From positions 1 through 64,000 of the forward strand of contig JAUNPU010000014.1 in assembly GCA_030536555.1 (NCBI GenBank): a stretch of 64,000 bases of DNA, in the 5' to 3' direction. This DNA comes from Eubacteriales bacterium (GTDB taxonomy: Bacteria; Bacillota; Clostridia; Lachnospirales; Lachnospiraceae). Below, in pieces: positions 1 to 8,660 of this stretch. The position numbers were made by a program, and so were the translations under genes. The notes beneath the pieces were generated by a model. It was not told the origin of the DNA. It did not search any database and saw only the letters and a program-made list of their open reading frames with translations. Within the stretch, counting starts at the first letter, position 1; the number at the start of each line of letters is the position of its first letter.

Positions 1-155
1 CTCCCGCCCCACTGCTCCACTTCCGCCCCCAGCGCCACAGTTCCGGTATATCCGCTCAGGCAGCCGATGACTCCCATATACACCAGCAGCACCACCAGCC
101 ATTTTCCCTGCCACGTGCGCTCCGCATTTCCGGCTGATTTTCTCCACAGCTTCAT
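1..155 (-). CDS. spoIIIAE: Stage III sporulation protein AE, N-terminal part (runs off window)
   Basis: Only about the first 51 codons are present; the rest lies beyond base 1. The ATG overlaps the TGA of spoIIIAD (ATGA), as expected in the spoIIIA operon. The visible protein starts with basic residues followed by a hydrophobic stretch (WLVVLLVYMGVIGCL), consistent with the signal or first membrane segment of SpoIIIAE. In the family, this polytopic protein is part of the mother cell to forespore channel (the feeding-tube complex). The assignment rests mainly on position after AA-AB-AC-AD and on the membrane-type N-terminus. Confidence 0.8.
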   Translation of the reverse strand, partial: MKLWRKSAGNAERTWQGKWLVVLLVYMGVIGCLSGYTGTVALGAEVEQWGG

Positions 156-538
156 ACCAGAAACCTCTGCAGTGTCTCCATCAGCGCCAACACGATCGGC
201 ATACTGACCGCCAGGATTGACAGCTTTCCGAAGATTTCAATCTGACTTCCGATTGCCCCGTATCCGGCATCCTTGCAGATTCCCGACGCAAATTCCGCGA
301 TATACGTGATTCCCGTCATCTTGATCAGTGTGGTCAGATAAATGCGGTTGACCCGGATGAATTCCTGCACCTGCCCCATGGCATCGAAGATCGTCTCCAT
401 TTTGGACACGCCGTAGAAGAAGATAAAGCATCCGGCGGCTGCCGCCAGATACGTCGCGTACTCTCCCTTCACGCCCTTCATCTGTACCGCCAGCATCACC
501 GCCGTTATCCCCACGACTGCAATTGTAATCATTGTCAT
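152..538 (-). CDS. spoIIIAD: Stage III sporulation protein AD
   Basis: Small membrane protein of about 128 residues, close to the usual 130 or so, with hydrophobic segments near both ends and the family-like stretch ITYIAEFASGICKDAGYGAI in the middle. It belongs to the SpoIIIA complex in the mother-cell membrane facing the forespore. The chosen ATG has AGGTGA just upstream. Another ATG lies two codons later, and an upstream ATG at 559 with its own AAGGGG is also possible. It follows spoIIIAC closely and overlaps spoIIIAE by four bases, so translation is probably coupled. Confidence 0.9.
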   Translation of the reverse strand: MTMITIAVVGITAVMLAVQMKGVKGEYATYLAAAAGCFIFFYGVSKMETIFDAMGQVQEFIRVNRIYLTTLIKMTGITYIAEFASGICKDAGYGAIGSQIEIFGKLSILAVSMPIVLALMETLQRFLV

Positions 539-567
539 ACTCTCACCTGCATCCCGCACTTCCCCTT

Positions 568-762
568 CTACAGTGCAAACAGATTTTTGATGGTCTCAAA
601 CAGCTCATAGATATAGGGCACCATCCAGAACAGGACCAGAATCAATCCCGCCAGACTGGTCAGAAATGCCTGCTCCTCTCTGCCGCTGTGCTTCAATACC
701 TGGCAGATCACAGAAACCAGGATTCCCACTGCCGCTATTTTAAATATCAGATTGACTCCCAT
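568..762 (-). CDS. spoIIIAC: Stage III sporulation protein AC
   Basis: A 64-residue protein with two hydrophobic helices separated by a short charged loop (KHSGREEQ), the usual size and shape of SpoIIIAC. In the family it is an integral membrane member of the SpoIIIA assembly needed for late forespore sigma-G activity. It lies between spoIIIAB and spoIIIAD in the canonical order. The 94 bases separating it from spoIIIAB hold no obvious gene or terminator. Confidence 0.92.
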   Translation of the reverse strand: MGVNLIFKIAAVGILVSVICQVLKHSGREEQAFLTSLAGLILVLFWMVPYIYELFETIKNLFAL

Positions 763-856
763 CCGCTCCTCCTCTCATCCGTCCCTGCGCCGACCTCATG
801 TCGCCTCAATACGACCGCCACGCAGCCGTCACACTGCCTCGCGCCAACATATCTCT

Positions 857-1453
857 CTACACCAGCAAAATCGCCAGGAACAGCCCGCTCATCACCCCGA
901 GACTGGTGTAGAGCCGGCACCGGTCCTGCCGGTGTTCCCGCATCTGACCGATTCCAAGATCCAGCTGTTCCAGATACAGAAGGAGATTTCGCTCCTGCAT
1001 ATCCCGGTCCAGAAAGCCCAGATGCTCTCCCAGAGCCACCAGCGACTGCCTGTCCTCCTTTGTCAGGGCAAGCCCCGGCTCTCTCCACACTCCCCCTGCT
1101 TCCGAGTCTGGTCTGCCTGTCTCCGGTCTGCCTGTATCTGTCCCCAACGCCTCCACCTCCTGTTTCCAGATGCTGCAGAATGTCTCCCCCTCCTGCTCCC
1201 CGATCCGCTCTGCCACCCGCACGAACAGTTCCGCCAGTCTTCCCTCTGTCCTTCGCCCCACCGTCTCAAATGCCTCGTGAAGGGGCGCATTGGCATAGAG
1301 GATCTGACCCTTCAGCAAAACGATCATCTGGCGCAGCTGCTCCAGCTCCGAGAGCCGCTGCCCGTACTGCCTCGACAACCAGATCCCGTAGCCGGATGTC
1401 CCCGCCACCACCATCATGCAGCCCACAAGCCGCAGCCATATACTAACTGACAT
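857..1453 (-). CDS. spoIIIAB: Stage III sporulation protein AB
   Basis: About 198 residues with a hydrophobic segment at each end (GCMMVVAGTSGYGIWLS near the start, VMSGLFLAILLV at the very end) and a charged, helical middle. This is the SpoIIIAB layout, distantly related to GspF-type secretion proteins. The start MSVSIW was chosen because GGGGGGA sits about 8 bases upstream. It makes an 11-base overlap with the end of spoIIIAA. An earlier in-frame ATG two codons upstream (1459) or the far upstream ATG at 1513 would overlap spoIIIAA more. Confidence 0.9.
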   Translation of the reverse strand: MSVSIWLRLVGCMMVVAGTSGYGIWLSRQYGQRLSELEQLRQMIVLLKGQILYANAPLHEAFETVGRRTEGRLAELFVRVAERIGEQEGETFCSIWKQEVEALGTDTGRPETGRPDSEAGGVWREPGLALTKEDRQSLVALGEHLGFLDRDMQERNLLLYLEQLDLGIGQMREHRQDRCRLYTSLGVMSGLFLAILLV

Positions 1454-2414
1454 ACCCATTCCCCCCAACCGGATAAAGCTTCGTACCCCTGGAATCATAG
1501 ATCTGGTGCACATTTCCCACTCTGCCGCAGTTATTCAGAATAATATACCGCTCAAACCACCGCTCCAGCACCAGCTTCCGAAGCACCGGCTTCTGCCGGA
1601 TGTCCTCGATGGAGCTTCCATGAACCGTGGCGATCAGCTTGCACCCGCAGTTCATCACGTATTCCATGGCTTCTAAGTCATCCCTGCTGCCGATCTCGTC
1701 CACCGCAATCACCTGTGGGGACATGGTCCGGATCAGCATCATCATCCCCTGTGCCTTGGGACAGCAGTCCAGAATATCGGTGCGGATGCCCAGCTCATTC
1801 TGGGGAATTCCCTGATAGCAGGCGCCAATCTCCGAGCGCTCATCAATCACCCCCACCGTCATCCCCGGCTCCGGTCCTGTCCCGTCGGAGACCTGCCGGA
1901 TGATATCCCGAAGCAGGGTCGTCTTTCCGCAGCGGGGCGGTGAAATGATCAGCGTATGCAGCACGCTTCCGCCGGTATACAGATAAGGCATTATCTGGCT
2001 GGCACACCCGCGGATCTGGTGGGAAAGGCGCACATTGATAAACGATATGAACTTCATGCTGCGGATTCCATGCTCATCGGTAATGGTCTTTCCGGCGATT
2101 CCGATCCGGTGTCCCCCCTGAATGGTGATGAATCCCTGCCTGATTTCTTCCTCAAATGCATAGAGGGAGTAGCTGCTCATATATTCCAGCGTCTCTTTCA
2201 GCTCCTGCTTCGACACCAGGTAAGCCTCCTCCGCCCGTCTGCTCAGATTTCCTTCTGGAGTAATGTAAAATTCATGATTGTTGCAGATCATAAGAAGCGG
2301 CGCGTGTACCCGCATTCGGATTTCCTGAACCTGCTCGAAATCCACGGATAACCGCCTTAGAATGTTTCTGATATCTTTCGAAAAGATCCTGACAAGCTCT
2401 TCCCGTTTATCCAT
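1443..2414 (-). CDS. spoIIIAA: Stage III sporulation protein AA, secretion-type ATPase
   Basis: 323 residues. The C-terminal half is a RecA-like ATPase: Walker A SPPRCGKTT at about 158-166 and Walker B VIAVDE at about 235-240. The N-terminal 150 residues form the domain usual in SpoIIIAA. The family resembles type II/IV secretion ATPases and is thought to energise the SpoIIIA-SpoIIQ channel during engulfment. It is the first gene of the operon. The 55-base gap to the preceding gene holds GGGGAGGGGAA as ribosome binding site, an inverted repeat and a possible sigma-E promoter. Confidence 0.95.
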   Translation of the reverse strand: MDKREELVRIFSKDIRNILRRLSVDFEQVQEIRMRVHAPLLMICNNHEFYITPEGNLSRRAEEAYLVSKQELKETLEYMSSYSLYAFEEEIRQGFITIQGGHRIGIAGKTITDEHGIRSMKFISFINVRLSHQIRGCASQIMPYLYTGGSVLHTLIISPPRCGKTTLLRDIIRQVSDGTGPEPGMTVGVIDERSEIGACYQGIPQNELGIRTDILDCCPKAQGMMMLIRTMSPQVIAVDEIGSRDDLEAMEYVMNCGCKLIATVHGSSIEDIRQKPVLRKLVLERWFERYIILNNCGRVGNVHQIYDSRGTKLYPVGGNGYVS

Positions 2415-2423
2415 ATTCCCCTC

Positions 2424-2449
2424 CCCTCATAGTTAGATATATATGAGGG
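2424..2449. repeat. 8-bp inverted repeat upstream of spoIIIAA
   Basis: CCCTCATA (2424-2431) and TATGAGGG (2442-2449) are perfectly complementary around a 10-base loop. They sit between the stop of the choline-binding-repeat gene and the spoIIIAA ribosome binding site. No T-tract follows on the minus strand, so this looks more like an operator or a leader hairpin than a rho-independent terminator. The left arm lies next to the spoIIIAA Shine-Dalgarno. Confidence 0.5.
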
Positions 2450-2464
2450 AAGGGGAAAATTATG
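2434..2464 (-). promoter_or_regulatory. Candidate sigma-E-type promoter for spoIIIA
   Basis: Read on the minus strand, GCATAAT is followed after about 13 bases by CATATATA. This resembles the sigma-E pattern (KMATATT, then CATACANT) expected for spoIIIA. Matches are partial and the spacing is slightly short, so this is a weak call supported mainly by the known sigma-E control of spoIIIA. Confidence 0.3.
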
Positions 2465-2469
2465 CAGAC

Positions 2470-3201
2470 CTACTGCATCAGTGCGCCGGACCCGTCAAAC
2501 TGGTACGCTGTACCGTCGATGGTCTGGACGCCGGTCACCATGGCGCCGTCTGGCAGGCAGTAATAGCGTCCGCCGTTCCAGTCAATCCAGCCGGTCACCA
2601 TATAGCCCTGCTCATTGAAATAGTACCAGATTCCATTGGCCGGATCCTGCCACCAGGTATTAGCCGGGTAGGAACCGTCCTCATTGCGGTACCACCAGCC
2701 CACAGTGTCCTGAATCCACTCTGCCTTGTAGACCACGCTGCTCTCCTTCGTTGCGCCGGAGCCGTCCGTCCTTGCCCCCGGACCGGAGGTGTTGGTATCG
2801 ATGATACCGCCGTTTTTCATCAGCTCAGCAAAATCCTCGTCAATATAAATGGTATCGGAATACTCGGACCAGTTGCCGTCCCGGTACTCGCTTCCCTTTG
2901 CCAGGGCACGCACGCGGAACATGTAGTCTCCTGCCTTGGTCATCTTCCGCTCAAAGTTGTACTGAAGCTTCTTGGTCTTGATCTCCGCTACCTTGCTCTC
3001 ATCACAGTACAGATAGATTTGATACTGATAAGCCTCTTCCACTTCTTCCCATACTGCCAGCGTCATATTGTCATCATCCCAGTAGGTGTCCTGCACCGTA
3101 TCCAGTCTTGTGGATGCCAGCGCCGTCACCGCACCGGCTGCGGACAGCAGTCCTGCCACCGCCAGTACCGCCAGTTTCTTAATCAGTTTTGTGTGTTTCA
3201 T
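2470..3201 (-). CDS. Secreted protein with C-terminal choline/cell-wall-binding repeats
   Basis: 243 residues. The first 30 or so form a Sec signal peptide (KLIKKLAVLAVAGLLSAAGA, then ALA-S). The middle (about 35-130) looks like a beta-sandwich or fibronectin-like region (MFRVRALAKGSEYRDGNWSE). The last 75 residues contain CW-binding repeats with the typical aromatic pattern (GIWYYFNEQGYMVTGWID, RYYCLPDGAMVTG). In the family such repeats anchor proteins to teichoic acid or another wall polymer. Its start codon lies just past the stop of the MBL gene, with AGGAGG inside that gene's end. No enzymatic domain is recognisable. Confidence 0.75.
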   Translation of the reverse strand: MKHTKLIKKLAVLAVAGLLSAAGAVTALASTRLDTVQDTYWDDDNMTLAVWEEVEEAYQYQIYLYCDESKVAEIKTKKLQYNFERKMTKAGDYMFRVRALAKGSEYRDGNWSEYSDTIYIDEDFAELMKNGGIIDTNTSGPGARTDGSGATKESSVVYKAEWIQDTVGWWYRNEDGSYPANTWWQDPANGIWYYFNEQGYMVTGWIDWNGGRYYCLPDGAMVTGVQTIDGTAYQFDGSGALMQ

Positions 3202-3204
3202 GTT

Positions 3205-4218
3205 CTATACCTCCTGTTGTTTTAATTGATACCAGTATCCCTGCGCATCTTCCTGCCGCTCGATCTGACCGTTCTTTTTCAGGTAATCCAGATGAGCCAG
3301 GCACTCTCCCAGCGCAAACCACCGCTGCGGAGCCGGGAAATGCTCCCAGTCACCGGAACGGATCTTCCAGGTCATCCTGCCTGCAATATCATAAAGCCGC
3401 GCCTGCCCCAGCTCCTCTATCGCTCTGCAGCATTCCTCCAGCCGTCGTCTGTGGTGCTCCTTCAGCGAGGCGATCCGCCTGTGAAAATCCCCCGGCTTTC
3501 GATGCCCCGGCAGCGGAATGGTTACCTCATACCGGTCTATCCTGTCGAGACTCGCCAGATAATCCCCAAGGGAATCCTCTGCTTCCGGCCAGTTGGCAAT
3601 ATTCGGCGTAATGTCAAACAGCACATGGTCTCCCAGGATCATGGCTCCCGTGCCCGCAATCTCAAAGCACATCTGCCCCGGTGTATGACCCGGCGTCAGG
3701 ATTGCCCGCAGTGTATAGTTCCCGGCAGTTATCCGGTCTCCGTCCTGTAAAAGCGTATATCCTGTAAAATCCAGATTCCCCGCCATATTTCTGGACGGCG
3801 TCGTCGCCAGCATCTCCTCCACCAGAGATGGTTCCACTCCATGCCGGAGAAGAAGTTCTTTCTGGATCGTATGGAGATCTCGAAGTCCTTCCCCCTCCCG
3901 CGCCATCCGCAGATAGCGGTAATCCACCTCGCTGATGTATGCCCGGCTCCCCGTCCTGAGAAGCTCCGGCACATTACCGGCGTGATCCGAGTGAAGATGG
4001 GTAACCAGAATATCCGTATCCTCTATGGAAGCTCCCAGCAGCTTCAGCCCCGCTTCCACAGCCTGTCGGCATTCCTCCGTACAGAAACCTGTATCGACCA
4101 GCAGACTTCTCTCACCTGTGATCAGATAGCTGTTCAGTTCCTTAAGGGGATTGCCCTTCAGGGGGACCGGAATGCGGTAAATCCCCGGCAAAATTTCTTC
4201 AATGTCCTCTATCTTCAT
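3205..4218 (-). CDS. MBL-fold metallo-hydrolase
   Basis: 337 residues with a metallo-beta-lactamase fold. Key elements are LVDTG at about 40-44 and the metal motif HLHSDH (H74, H76, D78, H79), followed by LTPGHTPGQ, a GDH motif and a late GHRKP histidine, giving a full set of di-metal ligands. The C-terminal 80 residues look like the winged-helix or LACTB2-like extension seen in many MBL hydrolases (LDYLKKNGQIERQ). The exact substrate cannot be told. It lies downstream of rlmH with an 18-base gap, possibly co-transcribed. Confidence 0.85.
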   Translation of the reverse strand: MKIEDIEEILPGIYRIPVPLKGNPLKELNSYLITGERSLLVDTGFCTEECRQAVEAGLKLLGASIEDTDILVTHLHSDHAGNVPELLRTGSRAYISEVDYRYLRMAREGEGLRDLHTIQKELLLRHGVEPSLVEEMLATTPSRNMAGNLDFTGYTLLQDGDRITAGNYTLRAILTPGHTPGQMCFEIAGTGAMILGDHVLFDITPNIANWPEAEDSLGDYLASLDRIDRYEVTIPLPGHRKPGDFHRRIASLKEHHRRRLEECCRAIEELGQARLYDIAGRMTWKIRSGDWEHFPAPQRWFALGECLAHLDYLKKNGQIERQEDAQGYWYQLKQQEV

Positions 4219-4236
4219 AGCGTCTTCCTGTCCACC

Positions 4237-4716
4237 TTACTTGTGATATGGCTCCCCGGCAATGATCCGGTAGCTGCGGTAAATCTGCTCCAGCAGGATC
4301 ACCCGCATCAGCTGATGGGGAAATGTCATCCTGGAAAAGCTGAGCTTGTAATCGGCACGCCTCAGCACAGCCTCCGAGAGTCCCAGCGATCCGCCGATAA
4401 TCAGCACGATCTGGCTCTGCCCGCCGATTCCCAGCTGATTGATCTTATCCGCCAGCTGCTCGGAACTGAGCATCTGCCCTTCAATGGCCAGCGCAATCAC
4501 ATAAGCCCCGTCCTTCACCTGTGCCAGAATGCGCTCGCCTTCCTTCTCCCTGATCTGCCGTTCCTCCGTCTCGCTGGCCTTGTCCGGTGTCTTCTCGTCA
4601 GCCACCTGGATGATCTCCAGCTTACAGTAGCGGCTCAACCGCTTGCTGTACTCGGCAATCGCATCCGTGTAGAACTTCTCCTTGATCTTACCTACGGTTA
4701 TCAATGTAATCTTCAT
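4237..4716 (-). CDS. rlmH: 23S rRNA (pseudouridine1915-N3)-methyltransferase RlmH
   Basis: 159 residues, the standard RlmH length. The N-terminus [16 protein letters not shown] and the SPOUT-fold hallmarks FIGGS-like IIGGSLGL and [18 protein letters not shown] ending in GEPYHK are all present. The enzyme methylates N3 of pseudouridine 1915 in helix 69 of 23S rRNA using SAM, acting on assembled 70S ribosomes. Confidence 0.97.
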   Translation of the reverse strand: MKITLITVGKIKEKFYTDAIAEYSKRLSRYCKLEIIQVADEKTPDKASETEERQIREKEGERILAQVKDGAYVIALAIEGQMLSSEQLADKINQLGIGGQSQIVLIIGGSLGLSEAVLRRADYKLSFSRMTFPHQLMRVILLEQIYRSYRIIAGEPYHK

Positions 4717-4784
4717 GTATCTGTTCCTTATGCTCCCTGTATCTCATTCTTATCTGCACGTTTCTTGGACCGCCTTCCGGCTTC

Positions 4785-5807
4785 TCAGCCCTGTCTGCCG
4801 GTCTTTCGTCTCGCCCGGGCTGCGATTCTCTCTCCCTGCACCCTTCGTCCGGACTTCACCATCCGCACCTGCTTTCCCGCAGGCCTTCGCCGAATCCCGT
4901 AAATGGTATGCAGAAATACCGAGACCTCCTCCCACGCCTCCTGACTTTCCGGAATCAAACGCAGCCCCATCTGAAACACATGGAACATTCCGTCATAGAC
5001 CGACACCCGCAGCCTTCCGTGGGCCTTTCGAAGCTTATCCGCCACAGTCAGCGTGTCACTGAGCAGCACTTCCTCGCTTCCCACCTGCATCAGAACCGGT
5101 GGAAAGCCATGATACTCGCCAAACAGCGGCGACAGATAGGGATCTGTCGGATCCGCGTCTCCGATGTAGGCGCTGTCATACAGCATATTGTCCTTCGTAC
5201 CCCCAAACTGAGGGTCCCGGTCAAAGTTCGTCTGGTGTGACTCCCCTCTGCAGGTCAGATCCGCCCACGGAGACATGGTGATCAGTCCCGCCGGCATCTG
5301 TATTCCATGATCCCGCAGATACAAAAGCAGCGCCAGCGCCAGTCCGCCGCCGGCCGAATCTCCTGCCACAATAATCTTGTCCGGCGCGTACCGCTTCTCC
5401 TCCAGCAGCCATCGGTAAGCCTCCACCGCATCCTCCAGAGCCGCCGGATACGGGTACTCCGGCGCGACCCGGTAGTCGATCGTCAGCACATCCCCGCCCA
5501 TGCTTCTTTTGGAGTACTGAACCGCAAAATCCCGATAAATATTCTTCATCGGTCCGATATAGCCTCCGCCGTGCAGCTGCAGGATCACCCGCCCTGTGCA
5601 CACCTCAGCGGGCCGCAGATACTCCATCTTGAACCGGTCCATATCCACGATCTCATACTCGTAGTCCTCCGGACAGATCCACGCCGGTTCCACGGGATTC
5701 ATGCGATATTCACCTGTCTGGAACTTGTGTCCCATGGCGGTGTCCATCATATTCTTCATCGCGTCCCGCACCAGCTTCCCCCGCAGGCTCACACGCTTCT
5801 GTCTCAT
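4785..5807 (-). CDS. Alpha/beta hydrolase, hormone-sensitive-lipase-like esterase
   Basis: 340 residues with the HSL-family oxyanion motif HGGGY (79-83) and the nucleophile elbow GDSAGG (Ser151). An acidic residue near 251 (LLSDT) and His276 (GMFHVFQ) complete a likely triad. The family hydrolyses short acyl or aryl esters in the cytoplasm. The C-terminal 40 residues are very basic (RRPAGKQVRMVKSGRR) and look like a poorly conserved tail. It follows the condensation-like acyltransferase gene after 18 bases, suggesting one transcript and perhaps a shared acyl substrate. Confidence 0.85.
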   Translation of the reverse strand: MRQKRVSLRGKLVRDAMKNMMDTAMGHKFQTGEYRMNPVEPAWICPEDYEYEIVDMDRFKMEYLRPAEVCTGRVILQLHGGGYIGPMKNIYRDFAVQYSKRSMGGDVLTIDYRVAPEYPYPAALEDAVEAYRWLLEEKRYAPDKIIVAGDSAGGGLALALLLYLRDHGIQMPAGLITMSPWADLTCRGESHQTNFDRDPQFGGTKDNMLYDSAYIGDADPTDPYLSPLFGEYHGFPPVLMQVGSEEVLLSDTLTVADKLRKAHGRLRVSVYDGMFHVFQMGLRLIPESQEAWEEVSVFLHTIYGIRRRPAGKQVRMVKSGRRVQGERIAARARRKTGRQG

Positions 5808-5825
5808 GGTAAACTCCTTAAGTCT

Positions 5826-7292
5826 TTATAAATGAAGCCTCCGGTTCAGCTCCTCTTTCCAGTCTCTTCGCCCGGCAAGATACTCTCCAAGGCCCTTCGC
5901 TGCCGTCTCTCCGGTATGCCCCACCTTCTTCACTACGCGGGAAGCCTTTGCCTCGCCGCCCTTTCTGAGGATCAGCACCGGACGGATGTGGGGATACAGG
6001 TTCCTCCTGCGTGCCCCGCTCATCTCGTTGCCCTCCAGCCTTACCCGGATTCCGTCTTCCTTCAATCTGCCAAAGAACCGGCGCTGCAGATGACTGTCCG
6101 CAAATACCGACGTGAATGTAATCACCACCTCATCGCCAAATGCACAGACTGCGCACTTTAGCGGCTGTCTCCTGGACACACCGATCATAAAGTGGAACCG
6201 CTCGATCTCCGACGCATACTCCTCTTCCATCTGCATCGGTCCGATATTGGACAGCGTCGTGGTGTACGCCCGATCTTTCAGGCGGAATACCAGATTCAGC
6301 GCCAGCTTCTTGATCACAAGCGGAATGATACGCAGATACCACTTCTTCTCATTGGATACGTTGTAGGAAATATTCTCCTCCAGCCGCTTCTTGTCGATCT
6401 TCCGGTCCATCTGCCTGCTGACCATGCCAAGCAGCGTCTCGAACTCCATATCCGGATTCCGAAACAGACAGCCGATCAGCGTCACCGCGAAGAAATTCGA
6501 CATGGTGTCGGAGCCAAAAAATGCCCGCAGATTGATGGGAAGATTCAGCACCACCGGCAGTTCACATGGCTCTCCATCCAGATACTCCTGCCAGATGGAC
6601 CAGATCAGGGCTGCCGCCAGATACTTGGTGATGCTGACCTCATGCTTCCGGCATACCGCCTTCAGCTCCTTCACATTGACATAGCCGTGCAGAACCTGCT
6701 CCGCTCCCAGAGGCAGATAGTTGCCCTCCAGCCGAAAAGCCGGACTGGAGCTGTAGCTCCGATGGTGCATCTCACGGTAATTCCGCAGATAGCTGTCCTC
6801 CACCGGAAACTCCTGATTCTGCTGTGCATGCTCGTCCGCCGGTCCCCAGTATTCGCTGCTGCCCCCAAGAAGGTCCAGATACCGTTCTGTCAGACTTTTC
6901 AGGAAATTGACCGCTCCCAGCCCATCCGTCAGCGCGTGAAATACCTCCAGATTAATCCGCCTCTGATAGTAGGTAACCCGGAACAGGAACTTCCGGTTCC
7001 CATGGGGATCGAAATAGCGGCACGGATAGGTACTCTCCCGCTGTACCTGCGGCACCTTTCCATTTTCTTCAAAATAATACCAGAACAGGCCTCTGCGCAG
7101 CTTCACACGGAAGTTGTGAATATGAGGAAGAATATCTTCCAGCGCCTGCTGCAGAATCTCCGGTTCCACCTCTTTTTTAAGGGTAACGGAGACGCGAAAC
7201 ACCTGACTCATACTCTCATTGGCAATGACCGGGAATATCTTCGCCGTATTGTCAAGTTTTCTCCATCCAATCTTTGGGTTTTCCTGTCTCAT
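5826..7292 (-). CDS. Condensation/alcohol acetyltransferase-like acyltransferase
   Basis: About 488 residues. The motif HALTDG near 119-124 fits the HxxxDG active site of the CoA-dependent acyltransferase fold (condensation domains, alcohol O-acetyltransferases, chloramphenicol acetyltransferase). A later segment TTLSNIGPM resembles the DFGW-like structural strand. The start MRQENPK has GAGGTG 6 bases upstream; an upstream ATG (7319) would overlap the GNAT gene. There are no NRPS carrier domains nearby, so this is a stand-alone acyltransferase of unknown acceptor. The basic C-terminal region is not recognised. Confidence 0.7.
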   Translation of the reverse strand: MRQENPKIGWRKLDNTAKIFPVIANESMSQVFRVSVTLKKEVEPEILQQALEDILPHIHNFRVKLRRGLFWYYFEENGKVPQVQRESTYPCRYFDPHGNRKFLFRVTYYQRRINLEVFHALTDGLGAVNFLKSLTERYLDLLGGSSEYWGPADEHAQQNQEFPVEDSYLRNYREMHHRSYSSSPAFRLEGNYLPLGAEQVLHGYVNVKELKAVCRKHEVSITKYLAAALIWSIWQEYLDGEPCELPVVLNLPINLRAFFGSDTMSNFFAVTLIGCLFRNPDMEFETLLGMVSRQMDRKIDKKRLEENISYNVSNEKKWYLRIIPLVIKKLALNLVFRLKDRAYTTTLSNIGPMQMEEEYASEIERFHFMIGVSRRQPLKCAVCAFGDEVVITFTSVFADSHLQRRFFGRLKEDGIRVRLEGNEMSGARRRNLYPHIRPVLILRKGGEAKASRVVKKVGHTGETAAKGLGEYLAGRRDWKEELNRRLHL

Positions 7293-7305
7293 CCCGCACC
7301 TCGTT

Positions 7306-7797
7306 TTATTCGAAATCAAGAATCATATCGTACCAGACTGCCCCGCCATGCACGGAAGCCGAAACGCCCATGCTCCGATAGCCAAAGGTCTCGTAAAAGC
7401 CGATCAGCCTGTCCTTGCAGGTCAGAATCAGTCCTTTTCTGCCCTTCGCCCGCGCGTCCTCAATCAGATGACGCATCAGTCTGGACGCCAGTCCCTGATG
7501 CTGATACTCCGGCACCACATCCAGTCCGAAAATGCTCTGATAGGGACCATCCGGCATGTGGTAGGCCGCATCCTCAAACATCTCGTCACAGATGGTCTTC
7601 CGGTCTGTCACGCATCCGTTGATGAAGCCGATGATTTCTCCGTTCTTCTCTGCCACAAAAAAGCTTTCTGCAAATGTATGAATCCGCTGTGAAAATGAAT
7701 CCCGGGTTGCCGCCTCTGCTTCCGGAAAGCAGACTGCCTCCACCCGGGTCACAGCGTCCAAATCCTCCTCTTTTACCTGTCTGATCAAAATATCCAT
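7306..7797 (-). CDS. GNAT-family N-acetyltransferase
   Basis: 163 residues with the GNAT layout. There is an N-terminal IRQVKEEDLDAV strand-helix, and FGLDVVPEYQHQGLASRLM provides the acetyl-CoA pyrophosphate loop (QHQGLA). FYETFGYRSMG near the C-terminus is the usual final element. AGGAGA precedes the ATG. The substrate is unknown. It is followed after 13 bases by the condensation-like gene, so both are probably transcribed together. Confidence 0.85.
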   Translation of the reverse strand: MDILIRQVKEEDLDAVTRVEAVCFPEAEAATRDSFSQRIHTFAESFFVAEKNGEIIGFINGCVTDRKTICDEMFEDAAYHMPDGPYQSIFGLDVVPEYQHQGLASRLMRHLIEDARAKGRKGLILTCKDRLIGFYETFGYRSMGVSASVHGGAVWYDMILDFE

Positions 7798-7913
7798 GTC
7801 TCCTGCTGTCTCCTTGTCGTTCCATATTCTGTCTTATTCTTCTGTTGTTCTATCTCTGTCCACTGGTCCCCGTCATCTGTGAATACGGCTTCCAGTCTTT
7901 CATGCACCGCAGA

Positions 7914-8612
7914 TTATGCCCGGAAATAGTATCCCACGCCCCACTTGGTATGCACATACTTCGGATCGCTGGGGCTTGGCTCGATCTTCTCCCGCAGACG
8001 ACGCACATGCACATCCACCGTCCGTACATCTCCGGACTCCGATGCCTTGTTGCCCCACACGAAGGTCAGCAGCGCCTCCCGGCTGTAAACCTTGTTGGGA
8101 TTGCACACCAAAAGCTCCAGAAGATCGAATTCCTTTGCCGTCAGGTTGATCTCCTTCTCGCCGATGAACACCCGGCGTCCTTCCCGGTCAAGTTTCAGAT
8201 CACCGACTACCACCATCTTATTCTCTGACTGGGCCGCCTGCTTCGACTTCTTGGAGTTCCGGCGCATGATTGCCTTGATCCGCGCCTTCACCTCCAGAAT
8301 ATTGAACGGCTTCGTGATGTAATCGTCCGCACCGTACTCCAGTCCCAGGATCTTATCCATATCGCCGCCCTTGGCCGTCAGCATGATAATCGGCATCTCG
8401 GAGAACTCCCGAATCGCCTGGCACACCTCAAATCCATCATACTTTGGCAGCATCACATCCAGCAGCACCACATCATACTCGGTCTGCTTTGCCAGATTGA
8501 TTGCTTCTTCGCCGTCATAGGCACAGTGTACTTCCATTCCGTCCTGCTCCAGACTGAAACGGATTCCCTTCACAATCAGTTTTTCATCGTCTACTACCAA
8601 AATCTTCGCCAT
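7914..8612 (-). CDS. OmpR/PhoB-family response regulator (no adjacent kinase)
   Basis: 232 residues. Receiver domain (1-120): acidic pair D8-D9, phospho-acceptor D52 in VVLLDVMLP, and the conserved T79 and K101. C-terminal winged-helix DNA-binding domain (about 130-230): EFDLLELLVCNPNKVYSREA and RTVDVHVRRLREKIE, then GVGYYF. No histidine kinase gene lies next to it in the window, so the partner must be encoded elsewhere. It lies 34 bases downstream of comEA on the same strand, and AAGGAG precedes the ATG. Confidence 0.9.
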   Translation of the reverse strand: MAKILVVDDEKLIVKGIRFSLEQDGMEVHCAYDGEEAINLAKQTEYDVVLLDVMLPKYDGFEVCQAIREFSEMPIIMLTAKGGDMDKILGLEYGADDYITKPFNILEVKARIKAIMRRNSKKSKQAAQSENKMVVVGDLKLDREGRRVFIGEKEINLTAKEFDLLELLVCNPNKVYSREALLTFVWGNKASESGDVRTVDVHVRRLREKIEPSPSDPKYVHTKWGVGYYFRA

Positions 8613-8641
8613 GTTATCTCCTTACGATCTATCTCCATATT

Positions 8642-8660
8642 CTGTGTCAGGGTGACACAG
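8642..8660. repeat. Perfect 8-bp inverted repeat over the comEA stop codon
   Basis: CTGTGTCA (8642-8649) and TGACACAG (8653-8660) are complementary with a 3-base centre, and the comEA TGA lies in the left arm. It sits 30-50 bases upstream of the response-regulator start codon. No T-tract follows, so a protein-binding site or translational element is more likely than a terminator. Confidence 0.5.

Noticed and set aside
532..1446. Long plus-strand open frame opposite spoIIIAB and spoIIIAC
   Set aside because: Composition is Pro/Ser/Arg-rich without domains, no ribosome binding site, and it is antisense to well-conserved spoIIIA genes. It is a shadow of codon bias.
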